From Microbulbifer marinus (GTDB taxonomy: Bacteria > Pseudomonadota > Gammaproteobacteria > Pseudomonadales > Cellvibrionaceae): a stretch of DNA of 64,000 nt. Numbering within the stretch: the stretch's first letter is position 1; every line of letters starts with the position of its first letter. The stretch covers positions 496,001-560,000 of the forward strand of contig NZ_FNQO01000001.1 in NCBI RefSeq assembly GCF_900107725.1, read 5' to 3'. The notes beneath the pieces are model-generated. The model was given only the letters and a program-made list of their open reading frames with translations, ran no database searches and was not told the DNA's origin. This document shows positions 7,918 through 16,951 of the stretch, piece by piece. Position numbers and translations under genes: made by a program.

Positions 7918-9153
7918 ATGCTGTTACAAGTCAATCAAGAACGCCTTTGGCAAAGTATCGAAGACATCAATCAGTTCGGCGCGACCGCGGAAGGTGGTGT
8001 CTGTCGCCTGGAGTTTTCGCCGGAAAACAAGCAGGCCCGCGATCTGTTCGTGCGCTGGTGTGAGGAAGCCGGCTGTACCGTGCGCGTGGACAAGTTCGGC
8101 AATATCTTTGCCCGCCGTCCCGGCAAGAATCCGGACGGTGCTGCCGTGATTACCGGCTCGCACTTGGACACACAGACCTCTGGCGGCCGCTTTGACGGCA
8201 TCTACGGCGTACTGGCCGGCCTGGAAGTGGTGCGCACGCTGAACGACAACAACATCGAGACGGAAAACCCTATCGAAATTGCCGTGTGGACCAACGAAGA
8301 GGGCGAGCTATTCCTGCCGATGATCGGCTCGGCGGTCTGGCTGGGTATGAACGATCTGGAAGAAACCCTGGAGCTGCAGGAGTCCGATGGCCTTACCATT
8401 CGCCAGGGGCTGCAAAACATGGGCTACCTGGGCGACATGGAAGTGAACTCCTACCCGGTGAAATGCTACTTCGAAGCCCATATCGAGCAGGGGCCGGTAT
8501 TGGAAGAAAATGGTGAAGTTCTGGGTGTAGTGAACTGCGCCCAGAAACAGTACTGGTACAACCTGAAAGTCGTCGGCCAGGAAGCCCACGCCGGCCCGAC
8601 GCCGATGGCGAGCCGCAAAGACGCCATGGTGGCCGTCAGCCGTATGGTACTGGAATTCGATCGTATCGGTCGCGCCTATGACAACGCCCGCTCCACCTGC
8701 GGCCACTTCGAGGTGTATCCCAACTCGCGCAACACGGTGCCCGGAGAAGTCTGTTTCACCGGTGATCTGCGCAATCCCGATCCCGCCGTACTGGAAAAAA
8801 TGGATATCGAAATGCGCGATTCGCTGGCGAAGATCGCCGATGAAATGCGCGTTGAACTGGATATTGAGCTGCACACGACTATCGACTATGTGCCTTTCAA
8901 TGAAACCCTGGTGAACTGGGTGCGCGAAGCGACCATCGACACCGGTTTGCCCTGGCGGGAGATGTACACCGGTGCCGGTCACGACTGTGTCAACATCGCC
9001 CAGCGCTATCCGGCGACGATGATCTTTGTGCCCTGCAAAGACGGCATCAGTCACAACCCGGCCGAAGATGCGAAAGCTGAAGACCTGGCTGCCGGTGCGA
9101 CGGTACTTGCGAATGCCATGCTGAAAGCGGCCAATTATGGAGGTGAACTCTAA
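7918..9153 (+). CDS. M20 family Zn-dependent amidohydrolase (N-carbamoyl-amino-acid / allantoate hydrolase type)
   Basis: This 411-residue enzyme belongs to the HyuC/AllC group of peptidase family M20, dinuclear metal enzymes that hydrolyse N-carbamoyl amino acids, ureidopropionate or allantoate. Visible motifs include GSHLDTQTSGGRFDGIYGVL (metal His and Asp), WTNEEGELF (catalytic and metal Glu), FEAHIEQGP, the dimerisation-domain segment GQEAHAGPTPM, and the C-terminal metal His in DGISHNPAE. The start at 7918 (MLLQVNQERLW) fits family length; in-frame ATG 7897 and GTG 7876 are possible. Its stop overlaps the next start by one base (TAATG), so it is co-translated with the aldehyde dehydrogenase. 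The product would be an amino acid for the downstream aminotransferase. Confidence 0.88.
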   Translation: MLLQVNQERLWQSIEDINQFGATAEGGVCRLEFSPENKQARDLFVRWCEEAGCTVRVDKFGNIFARRPGKNPDGAAVITGSHLDTQTSGGRFDGIYGVLAGLEVVRTLNDNNIETENPIEIAVWTNEEGELFLPMIGSAVWLGMNDLEETLELQESDGLTIRQGLQNMGYLGDMEVNSYPVKCYFEAHIEQGPVLEENGEVLGVVNCAQKQYWYNLKVVGQEAHAGPTPMASRKDAMVAVSRMVLEFDRIGRAYDNARSTCGHFEVYPNSRNTVPGEVCFTGDLRNPDPAVLEKMDIEMRDSLAKIADEMRVELDIELHTTIDYVPFNETLVNWVREATIDTGLPWREMYTGAGHDCVNIAQRYPATMIFVPCKDGISHNPAEDAKAEDLAAGATVLANAMLKAANYGGEL

Positions 9154-10610
9154 TGACGTTGAATTTGAAAGATCCCACGCTGCTGAAAACCCAGTGCTTT
9201 GTCGGCGGCGAATGGGTTAGCGGCAGTGGTAAGCTGGAGGTATTCAATCCCGCCACCGGCAAACTGCTGGCCACCGTTGAAACTGTTGGTTCGTCAGAAA
9301 CTGAGCAGGCGATTGAGGCGGCCGACAAAGCCATGAAGGCGTGGCAGAAAACTTCGGCCAAAGAGCGTGCTGTACTGCTGCGCAACTGGTACGACCTTAT
9401 TATGGAGAACCAGGAAGACCTGGCTACCATACTGACTGCGGAGCAAGGCAAGTCCCTGGCCGAGTCCCGCGGCGAAATCGCTTACTCCGCCTCCTATGCC
9501 GAGTGGTTCTCGGAAGAGGCTCGTCGCAATTACGGCGATACCATCGCCATGCCGCAGACTGACCGGCGCGGCCTGGTCGTGCGCCAGCCCGTGGGCGTTG
9601 TGGCGGCCATGATCCCGTGGAACTTCCCCAGCCTGATTACCCGCAAGATCTGCCCGGCCCTGGCCGCTGGCTGTGGTGTGGTGCTGAAACCGTCGGAGGA
9701 AACGCCGCTGTCTGCTTTGGCCATGATTGAGCTGGGCCGCCGCGCGGGTATTCCGGCCGGTCTGGTAAGCGTGGTGGTCGCCGACAACCCCGCCGACATC
9801 GGCGATGTGCTGACGGCCAGCGAAACCGTGAAGAAACTGACCTTCACCGGCTCCACCGCTGTAGGCAAAATGCTGGCCGCCCAGTGTGCCGGCACCGTCA
9901 AGAAGCTGACCCTGGAATTGGGTGGCAATGCACCCTTTATCGTATTTGACGACGCCGACCTGGAAGCCGCGGCGCAAAACGCGGCGCTGTCCAAATTCCG
10001 CAACGCCGGCCAGGTTTGTGTCTGTGCCCAGCGCATCTTCGTGCAGGAAGGAATCTACGATCGGTTCGTTGCCCGCCTGAAGGAAATCGTGCAGGACTAC
10101 AGGGTGGGTGACTGTATGGATGAATCCAATACCCACGGCCCGCAAATTCACGAGCGCTCTGTGCTGAGCATCGAAGAGAAAGTCCAGGACGCGATTGCCA
10201 AGGGGGGCCAGGTGGTGCTCGGCGGCAAGCGCGGCGAGCAGGGCCCCAACTTCTACGAACCGACGATCCTGACCAATGTGGACGACTCCATGCGCGTGTT
10301 CAAAGAGGAAATCTTTGGCCCGGTGGCTGCCATCTATAAGTTCAAGACCGAAGAGGAAGCGATCCAGCGCGGTAACGACACCGAATACGGTCTGGCTGCT
10401 TACTTCTACACCCGTGACCTGGGGCGCGCCTGGCGCGTATCCGAGGCGCTCGATTTCGGCATGGTGGGCGTCAACGAAACCGTGATCACCGCAGATATCA
10501 TTCCCTTCGGCGGCATGAAGCAGAGCGGGATAGGGCGGGAAGGTTCCAGGTACGGCCTGGAAGAATTCACCGAAATGAAATTCATCTGTATGGGCGGCTT
10601 GGATCAGTAA
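9153..10610 (+). CDS. gabD: NAD(P)-dependent succinate-semialdehyde dehydrogenase family protein
   Basis: This 485-residue aldehyde dehydrogenase has the full set of motifs: the coenzyme-binding stretch AAMIPWNFPSLITRKICPAL, FTGSTAVGK, the general base Glu255 in LELGGNAPF, the nucleophile Cys289 in NAGQVCVCAQR, and EIFGPVA. Length and the CVCAQR motif match the GabD (succinate-semialdehyde) subgroup. A GGAGG site precedes the ATG, which overlaps the previous stop. With the aminotransferase that follows, it forms the standard GABA-type pair: amine to semialdehyde, then to succinate. Glutarate or malonate semialdehyde are alternatives. Confidence 0.9.
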   Translation: MTLNLKDPTLLKTQCFVGGEWVSGSGKLEVFNPATGKLLATVETVGSSETEQAIEAADKAMKAWQKTSAKERAVLLRNWYDLIMENQEDLATILTAEQGKSLAESRGEIAYSASYAEWFSEEARRNYGDTIAMPQTDRRGLVVRQPVGVVAAMIPWNFPSLITRKICPALAAGCGVVLKPSEETPLSALAMIELGRRAGIPAGLVSVVVADNPADIGDVLTASETVKKLTFTGSTAVGKMLAAQCAGTVKKLTLELGGNAPFIVFDDADLEAAAQNAALSKFRNAGQVCVCAQRIFVQEGIYDRFVARLKEIVQDYRVGDCMDESNTHGPQIHERSVLSIEEKVQDAIAKGGQVVLGGKRGEQGPNFYEPTILTNVDDSMRVFKEEIFGPVAAIYKFKTEEEAIQRGNDTEYGLAAYFYTRDLGRAWRVSEALDFGMVGVNETVITADIIPFGGMKQSGIGREGSRYGLEEFTEMKFICMGGLDQ

Positions 10611-10673
10611 TCCTGCCTGGCTTGAAGTCCGCCTGCGATCCGCGGATGGCAGGCAAATTCTGAGATTTTGATT

Positions 10674-12056
10674 ATGACCTCACATCTGATTTATCCCTCC
10701 ACCAACCTCAACGCCATTGAGCAGTTGGAAATCGTTGGTGGTGAAGGTATCTACGTAGTTGACAGCAATGGCAAGCAGTACATCGAGGGCCTGTCCGGCC
10801 TGTGGTGTACCGGGCTCGGTTACGGCAATGAGGAGCTGGTGGAAACCGCGGCGCGCGCGATGAAGCAGGCCTCCTTCAGCCACCTGTTCGCCGGTAAGTT
10901 CCACCGCCCGGCGGTCGAGCTGGCAGAAAAACTGCACGAACTGATGCCGGTGAACAATGCCAGTGTCTTCTTCGGCAACTCCGGCTCCGATGGTAACGAC
11001 ACGCTGGTCAAGCTGATCAACTACTATGCTGATGCCACCGGTCAGCCTCAGCGTCGCAAGATCATCGCCCGCGAGCGCTCCTACCACGGAATCACCGTCG
11101 CCGCAGCCTCGCTGACCGGCTTGCCCGCCAACCAGAAACATTTCGGTTTGCCCGTTGATGCACTGGGAATCCTGCGCACCCATGCGCCTCACTACTACCG
11201 TGGGCAGCAGGGTAGTGAAAGCGAAGACCAGTTTGTCGATCGTATTCTGGCCGACCTGGAAGCACAGATCCTGTCGGAGGGACCGGAAACGATTGCGGCC
11301 TTTATCGCCGAACCCATCACCGGCGCTTCCGGCGTGATCGTAGCCCCGGAAAGCTACTACCCAAAACTGACTGCGCTACTGAAGAAATACGGTATCTGGT
11401 TCTGGTCTGACGAAGTGATCACCGGGTTTGGTCGCACCGGTAACGTGTTCGGCTGTACCACCATGGGCGCCCCGGAGCCCGACCTGATGACCACTGCCAA
11501 GCAGCTCACTTCCGCCTACTTCCCGCTGTCGGCCGTTGCGGTACGTGGTGATATCCACGCAGCGATGCTGGAGCAGTGTGGTCAGGTCGGTATCTTCGGC
11601 CATGGTTACACCTACTCCGGTCACTCCACCGCCTGTGCCGTTGGCCTGAAAACGCTGGAAATTTACCAGCGCGACGGAATCTATCAAAACGCTGCCGAGC
11701 GCGGTGTGAAGTTGCAGGCGGAACTGGCCAAGTTTGCCGATCACCCCATGGTGGGTGAAGTGCGCGGCAAGGGCCTGATCGCTGCCGTCGAGGTGGTGGC
11801 GAACAAGGAGACCCGCGCAGAGTTCGCAGGCGGCGACGGTGCCAACAGGGTACTGAAGCATGCGCAGGATAACGGTCTGTTGCTGCGCAACACCGGTGGC
11901 TCTGCACTGGCCTTCTGTCCGCCGATGATCATTACCGATGAACAGATCGATGACATCATCGATAAATTCGGCGATGCCTTGGATAAGTCTTTCGCTGAAC
12001 TGACGGCCGAAGGCCTGATTGACAGGGACCATGCACAGGAAGCATTACCCGCATAA
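10674..12056 (+). CDS. Omega-aminotransferase (GABA / beta-alanine / putrescine type, class III)
   Basis: This 460-residue PLP enzyme starts at ATG 10674; a TTG six bases upstream is less likely. It shows EGLSGLWCTGLGYGN near the N-terminus (typical of omega-transaminases), FFGNSGSDGNDTLVKL, SYHGITVAAASLTG, WSDEVITGFGRTGN with the PLP-pairing Asp, and Lys276 in TTAKQLTSAYFPLSAV. The KQLTSAY form is common in amine:pyruvate transaminases. It is placed after the amidohydrolase and semialdehyde dehydrogenase in one likely operon, and would convert the released omega-amino acid or diamine to the aldehyde. Confidence 0.92.
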   Translation: MTSHLIYPSTNLNAIEQLEIVGGEGIYVVDSNGKQYIEGLSGLWCTGLGYGNEELVETAARAMKQASFSHLFAGKFHRPAVELAEKLHELMPVNNASVFFGNSGSDGNDTLVKLINYYADATGQPQRRKIIARERSYHGITVAAASLTGLPANQKHFGLPVDALGILRTHAPHYYRGQQGSESEDQFVDRILADLEAQILSEGPETIAAFIAEPITGASGVIVAPESYYPKLTALLKKYGIWFWSDEVITGFGRTGNVFGCTTMGAPEPDLMTTAKQLTSAYFPLSAVAVRGDIHAAMLEQCGQVGIFGHGYTYSGHSTACAVGLKTLEIYQRDGIYQNAAERGVKLQAELAKFADHPMVGEVRGKGLIAAVEVVANKETRAEFAGGDGANRVLKHAQDNGLLLRNTGGSALAFCPPMIITDEQIDDIIDKFGDALDKSFAELTAEGLIDRDHAQEALPA

Positions 12057-12470
12057 GCTTAAAGATGCCGTTCGGCCGCTTTTGTGTGAGCCGAGGAGGC
12101 CGACAATCACGCCCTGATCATGGGGCGTGACTGTCATTCGCCGACTAGATTCTTCCACTCTTTTTTCCAACTATGTTGCAAAACCTTTCTGAGGCCGTAA
12201 GGCGATCAAGGGACTAGCCGCAGTGCGAGCCAATTCTCAGCCTGTCGTCGATGTGGTGGTGCGATGGCAATCGTTTCGGTTGCAGTTAAAAAATAGCGAG
12301 TAAAAAACTCGTACAGTGAGGAGTGGCCATGTCTTGCACTTTAGAAGCCTCGAACAGTACCTCGGTACTGCCGACGCTTCATTTTCAGTCTGGCGGATGC
12401 GTCATAGGGCATCGCGGAAATGGTCCCGGTTGGCCTGTCCCTGGCGCACCTGTTGATTGAAAAGACGGTT
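12057..12470. other. 414-base gap between convergent genes, with a hairpin at 12108-12129
   Basis: CACGCCC (12108-12114) and GGGCGTG (12123-12129) form a perfect 7-base stem with an 8-base loop, 52 bases after the aminotransferase stop. No T-run follows, so it is at best a weak intrinsic terminator. A second perfect structure, CAGTACC-TC-GGTACTG, sits at 12355-12370. No coding sequence is supported in this gap. Confidence 0.4.
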
Positions 12471-13892
12471 CTATTTTTCTGCCACTACATCGAGATTCTG
12501 CTGCAAACGCGCGCGTTTTATGCGTTTCTCGGCCTCGCTGATCAGAATAACCACCTCTCCAATGGCGAGAGCGACTACCACGCCGATGATGACCGACCAC
12601 TGTGGCCCCTCACCGGGAACGTAGGAAAACAGGAATGCGGTCAAGGTTAAGATGGTAATGGTGATAAAGGTCAGCAGATAGGCCACAGGCTGGCCACCGG
12701 GGATCTTGAAGGGACGCTTCAGGTGTGTTTCAACGCGACGCATTTTCAAAAATGCAAGGGCCAGACCAATATAGGGCAGCATAAAGATTACCGCGCTGAA
12801 TGACATCAGCGACCAGAACAGATCCGCGCTGCTTTCAGCCACTTGACCGTAGAGCAAGAGAGCCGTGGAACACACTATTCCCATCGCCACGGCGGCGCCT
12901 ACCGGGCCGCCATGCTTGGGGTGGGTCCAGCCAAACAGACTGGGTAGCTCGCCCTCTTTGCCAGCCTGGCCCGCAGTGCGGTTGCAGCCCATTGTCCAGG
13001 TGGCGCCATTGGAGAAAAAGGTGAAGATCGCTGCGAGGCCCAGGGCCATAACAATCGTTTCGCCACCGGGAATATCGGCCAGGAACAGCGTGAGGGTATC
13101 GATCAGGCCCTCAACGATATCCACCTCGCCGGCCGGAATGACAACCAGGATGCCGGCGGTGGCAAGAATATACATAAACAATACGCAGAAGGCGGACAGG
13201 AACACCGCGCGGGGTATATTGCGCTGGGGATTACGAATTTCGCCACCGGCGCCGGATACCAATTCGAAACCGAGCATGCCGTACATCACTACCGGCAGAT
13301 ATTTGAGCCCCTCGTCCCAGGAAGGCTTCATCTGTTCCAGCGTGAACTCGTTGGCGAGCTCGTGATTCATCCCATATTGCAGACCGCCAAAAATCAATAT
13401 GGTGAACAACACCATCTTAAGGATGGCCCCGACATTCGGTACCCACTTGCCGATTTTAAGGCCAATGACATCCAGTAAAACCGTCAGCCAGCAAAGCGTG
13501 AGGCCGATCGTTATCTGTTGGCCGATACTCAGTTCGATATTAAACAGGCGCGCGACAAAGGCGTTGAGCATGACATAAAGGGACGGCAGCCAGATGGCAG
13601 TATTCACCCAGTAAGCCCAGACAGCTCTCGCTGCCCAGCGGTTGCCAAACACTCGACGTATCCATACATAGATCCCCCCTTCTTCCGGCAGGGCGGTGCC
13701 CACCTCGGCGGTGATCAGGGCGATAGGGACCAGGAAGGTAATTCCGAAAAACACCCAGAAGAAAATGGCGGATGGCCCCATGGAGGCTGCCGAACCAAGT
13801 GTCTCCAGTAACACGATGGCCGATACGGTGAACAGTACAAGATCCCGCATGCCGAGTGTCTTAGGTAGACTGTCTTTTTTATTGTTTGTCAT
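12471..13892 (-). CDS. APC superfamily amino acid permease
   Basis: This 473-residue protein has about 12 membrane helices. It begins with the helix-1 segment MRDLVLFTVSAIVLLETLGS and contains PEEGGIYVWIRRVFG after helix 2, as in APC transporters of the glutamate/GABA antiporter-like group. The loop segment GAGGEIRNPQRNIPRA, a well-known APC motif, lies in the middle. The short cytoplasmic tail is basic. It probably imports the substrate of the neighbouring catabolic genes: it lies between the omega-aminotransferase operon and the fused kinase/aminotransferase gene, and is read in the same direction as the latter. Confidence 0.9.
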   Translation of the reverse strand: MTNNKKDSLPKTLGMRDLVLFTVSAIVLLETLGSAASMGPSAIFFWVFFGITFLVPIALITAEVGTALPEEGGIYVWIRRVFGNRWAARAVWAYWVNTAIWLPSLYVMLNAFVARLFNIELSIGQQITIGLTLCWLTVLLDVIGLKIGKWVPNVGAILKMVLFTILIFGGLQYGMNHELANEFTLEQMKPSWDEGLKYLPVVMYGMLGFELVSGAGGEIRNPQRNIPRAVFLSAFCVLFMYILATAGILVVIPAGEVDIVEGLIDTLTLFLADIPGGETIVMALGLAAIFTFFSNGATWTMGCNRTAGQAGKEGELPSLFGWTHPKHGGPVGAAVAMGIVCSTALLLYGQVAESSADLFWSLMSFSAVIFMLPYIGLALAFLKMRRVETHLKRPFKIPGGQPVAYLLTFITITILTLTAFLFSYVPGEGPQWSVIIGVVVALAIGEVVILISEAEKRIKRARLQQNLDVVAEK

Positions 13893-14234
13893 TTTTTTAT
13901 ATCCCCCGAAAAGGGCTTGTGTAAATTATGCTGGAAGTGGGCAAATACCGATGTTTTATCGGTGCTGGCAAACCAACAGCACAAGCGAACGGTGCAAAAT
14001 TATTGTCTGTACTTTTAGATACTCTGTGGGGTTAAGTTAACCTCTCCCGGATTAGGTTGTGTCATTTCCGGTTGCACGGAAAATTCCTCCAGCCATGCCG
14101 CCAGTCTGGCGCCGCGGCCTGACAGCAACTACTGCCTTCGTATTTCGAAAGCCGGCGATAAACGACAGAATTGACGCAGAGTGCCGATTACATCCTCGCT
14201 ATCGCCGGAAAAAAGCCGCGATTCGCCTGTCTTG
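13893..14234. other. 342-base gap upstream of the permease
   Basis: This space lies between two minus-strand genes and should carry the permease promoter and the end of the fused-gene transcript. A small inverted repeat, TTTCCG (14065-14070) and CGGAAA (14077-14082) with a 6-base spacer, is the only structure noted. No coding sequence is supported. Confidence 0.35.
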
Positions 14235-16610
14235 TTACCGTATTGCCGTCAGACTCTCATCCAGTACACGGATGAAGAAGTCTACTTCCTCTTTATCCCA
14301 GGCCAACGACGGGCGCAGCTTGAGAATACCGGGCGCGCCTTTGCCGATCATTACTCTGCGATTCAGCATCTCGCGGATGACCTGTTCGGTTTCTTCTACC
14401 GCCGGCGTGCGCGCCCCGCGATCGGTGACAAACTCCAGACCAACGAGCATGCCGCGTCCGCGTACATCGCCGATCAGCGGGTGATGGCCGGCCAGGCGGC
14501 GCAGCTCGGCGCGGAAGTAGTCGCCGATTTCATTCGACTTCTGCAGCAGGTTTTCCCGCTCAATCACGTCGAGAACTGCCATACCGGCAGCACAGGCGAC
14601 AGTGTTGCCGCCGAAAGTACTGAACAGTAACGGGTAGGTGCCGCCGAGGAAGTCTTTCATGATCTTGCTGGATAAAATGATCACCCCCAGCGGATGGCCA
14701 TTCGCCACGGGTTTGCCCATGGTGATGAAGTCCACGTTCTCGGCTTTCATGCCTGTGGCCATAAAGCCCCAGAAGGTACCCATGCGGCCGAGCCCGGGTT
14801 GTACTTCGTCGGCGATCACGAATCCGCCGGCAGTGCGGGTCTTCTCTGCTACCAGGTTGAAATACTCACCGGGTGGAGTGATCAGCCCGTGTGCGCACAT
14901 GGCGGTGTCGACCATAAAGCTGGCCGGCTTGTAGCCGCGCTCGGCCAGTGCGGCAATCGCGCGGTCGGCGTCGGCGGCGTACTTGGCGGCGGCTTCAGGA
15001 TCGCCGGCATAAGGACCGTTGTAGGTGTCGGGCTCGATCAGGCGCTCGATCTGCTCCGGGTGCTGCTCCGCAGGCAGGTGCTGCCAGGATTCGGGTGAGT
15101 ACCTGGTCGTGAGTTCGGTACAGCCGTGGTAGGCGTTTTCAATGACCAATCCACCCTGGTTGCCACTCAGCGACTGGGCGATCTGTACTGCCAGGTCATT
15201 GGCTTCGGAACCGGAATTCACGAAGATGCAGGTATCCAGGTGATCGGGCAGGTCTTTGGTCAGGCGTTCGGCGTAGTCCGCGACGATATCGCACATGTAG
15301 CGCGTGTTGGTGTTCAGCGCCTTGGCCTGGCGGGCAATGGCCTTAACGATGTGCGGATGGCTGTGGCCCATTTGCGGCACGTTGTTGTAGGCATCGAGGT
15401 AAGCGGTGCCGTCGGCGGTATACATCCAGCCGCCTTGCGCGCGGGTGATGTTCAGGGGGCGGTCGTAGAAGTGCCAGATCTTACCGAGATATTTTTCCCG
15501 ACGTTCCTCCAGCTCATCCTGGTGGTCGGCAAACACAGGGCCATCGGTATCGATGGGGCTGTAGACCGGGAAGCGCAGAGCCTCGCGTAGTCGACGGGTG
15601 ACGGTTTCGCGGCCCATCTCCACCAGTTTCAGCAGCATGCGCGAGTAGTTGCGGTCCGCCACGTGCATCTCGTCTTCCGCGTCGTGCAGGGCGCGGTAGT
15701 TGCAGATGATCGAGGCCACCGCCAGGCGCAGGCGCAGGGTGTCGAACAGCAGATCCACTTCCTGTTCGGTAAGGGGGTTGGTGGTGTCGTAACCCTGGGC
15801 CACTTTGATCAGCGGGCGGATCGGGTCTTGCTCATCGTCACCGTAGGCTTCGGCAGCAACGACAATTTCCGTGAGAATGCTGTTGTGGCCCATGTCGCCA
15901 AAGTCGAGCAGGGCCGCCACCCGGGTATGGTCGTCGTGGCGCACCATCACATTGCCGTCGTGGCCATCCTGATGCACGATCTGGCAGCGGGTTTTCTTCA
16001 GGCGGCCGAGCGTGCTTTGTTCGGCTTCATCGATGATGCTGGTCAGCAGATCGCGCAGCTCGCCGGCGGGCAGGTCGGGCAGCATGGCGCGCAACTGCAG
16101 GCAGCGACCGATATCCCACAGGTGTTCGTTGCTACCGGCATAGGGGTGGAAAAAACTTTGCAGCGCGTTGTCCACACGGCCCAGCATTGTCCCGACATTG
16201 AAATAATATTCGTCGCAGTAGGCCTCGGGGGTATCTTCAACGGTGCGGCCTTCCATGAAGCTGATCATGCGAATCATGTGACGAGCACCGCTGAAGTAGG
16301 AGGTTACCCACTCATAGGGTTTGCCGTTCTTGGTCGGGATAATCGGCGGGACCTTGAGTTCCGGGTCCTGCTCCAGGATGTGTTCCACCGCTTTGACCTG
16401 CAGGTCAACGACCCCTTCAGGTTCCAGGGCATTGGAGATCTTAACCACCCCCAGTGGGCCAGACTCATTGCTGATGAGCCACGTGAGGTCTCGTTCGCTA
16501 TTGAGCGCCCGGTAATCGCCGTCCAGGCCATAGAGATCTTTTACTAAGTCCTTAACTTGATTGAGTTCAATTTTCGGCAGATTGCGATCGATGGGGGGAT
16601 TTTTACTCAT
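14235..16610 (-). CDS. Fusion protein: aminoglycoside-phosphotransferase-like kinase + class III aminotransferase-fold enzyme
   Basis: This single 791-residue frame joins two domains. Residues 1 to about 345 are an APH/choline-kinase-fold kinase with the catalytic loop HQDGHDGN (213-220) and the metal-binding DFG (236-238). Residues about 365-791 are a class III PLP enzyme with VNSGSEAND, AYHGCTEL, DEVQPGLGRMG (Asp601) and the PLP lysine Lys633 in MGKPVANGHP. The MGKP-NGHP form is typical of the branch with ethanolamine-phosphate and 5-phosphohydroxylysine phospho-lyases, which remove phosphate and ammonia instead of transaminating. A kinase plus phospho-lyase in one chain would phosphorylate a hydroxy-amine and then eliminate the phosphate. 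The substrate (hydroxylysine-like or other amino alcohol) is inferred. The gene lies upstream of an amino acid permease. Confidence 0.88.
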   Translation of the reverse strand: MSKNPPIDRNLPKIELNQVKDLVKDLYGLDGDYRALNSERDLTWLISNESGPLGVVKISNALEPEGVVDLQVKAVEHILEQDPELKVPPIIPTKNGKPYEWVTSYFSGARHMIRMISFMEGRTVEDTPEAYCDEYYFNVGTMLGRVDNALQSFFHPYAGSNEHLWDIGRCLQLRAMLPDLPAGELRDLLTSIIDEAEQSTLGRLKKTRCQIVHQDGHDGNVMVRHDDHTRVAALLDFGDMGHNSILTEIVVAAEAYGDDEQDPIRPLIKVAQGYDTTNPLTEQEVDLLFDTLRLRLAVASIICNYRALHDAEDEMHVADRNYSRMLLKLVEMGRETVTRRLREALRFPVYSPIDTDGPVFADHQDELEERREKYLGKIWHFYDRPLNITRAQGGWMYTADGTAYLDAYNNVPQMGHSHPHIVKAIARQAKALNTNTRYMCDIVADYAERLTKDLPDHLDTCIFVNSGSEANDLAVQIAQSLSGNQGGLVIENAYHGCTELTTRYSPESWQHLPAEQHPEQIERLIEPDTYNGPYAGDPEAAAKYAADADRAIAALAERGYKPASFMVDTAMCAHGLITPPGEYFNLVAEKTRTAGGFVIADEVQPGLGRMGTFWGFMATGMKAENVDFITMGKPVANGHPLGVIILSSKIMKDFLGGTYPLLFSTFGGNTVACAAGMAVLDVIERENLLQKSNEIGDYFRAELRRLAGHHPLIGDVRGRGMLVGLEFVTDRGARTPAVEETEQVIREMLNRRVMIGKGAPGILKLRPSLAWDKEEVDFFIRVLDESLTAIR

Positions 16611-16951
16611 AGTCTGGCTTCAGTGTTACCAAGATTGCCGGGCCCAGCGGGCGAGCTGACTGGCCGCAGTCGGGCGGTAAGTTCCGCTGTTTTCAAAGTT
16701 CACATCAGCGTACGCCAAACTTACAGGAGCTGTAAAGTTCGGTTGATGCCCCGTTTGGGGTAATCGGTCACGGTGCTAGCGGAATTGTCGAGAGCCTGCG
16801 AATACAACCCGGCTGGGCCTTCTTGTCCCTTGCGGCACGTTAGAGCATCGCGTGCGGTATCAGATCACGTAGAGCGGGCCGCTCCTCCCGCTATTGGGCT
16901 CATATTCCCGTACAATGTGCGCTATCGAAGTTCAATAAAGAGGGCAAGGGA
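16611..16951. other. 341-base divergent promoter region
   Basis: This space separates the fused kinase/aminotransferase gene (minus) from the TonB-dependent receptor (plus) and must hold both promoters. A TACAAT sequence at 16911-16916 could be a -10 element for the receptor, but no good -35 is at the right distance. I saw no cobalamin or thiamine riboswitch-like consensus and no Fur-box-like AT-rich palindrome. Confidence 0.35.

Noticed and set aside
16611-16951. Possible cobalamin riboswitch before the TonB-dependent receptor
   Set aside because: No B12-box-like consensus or conserved stem set could be found by eye.
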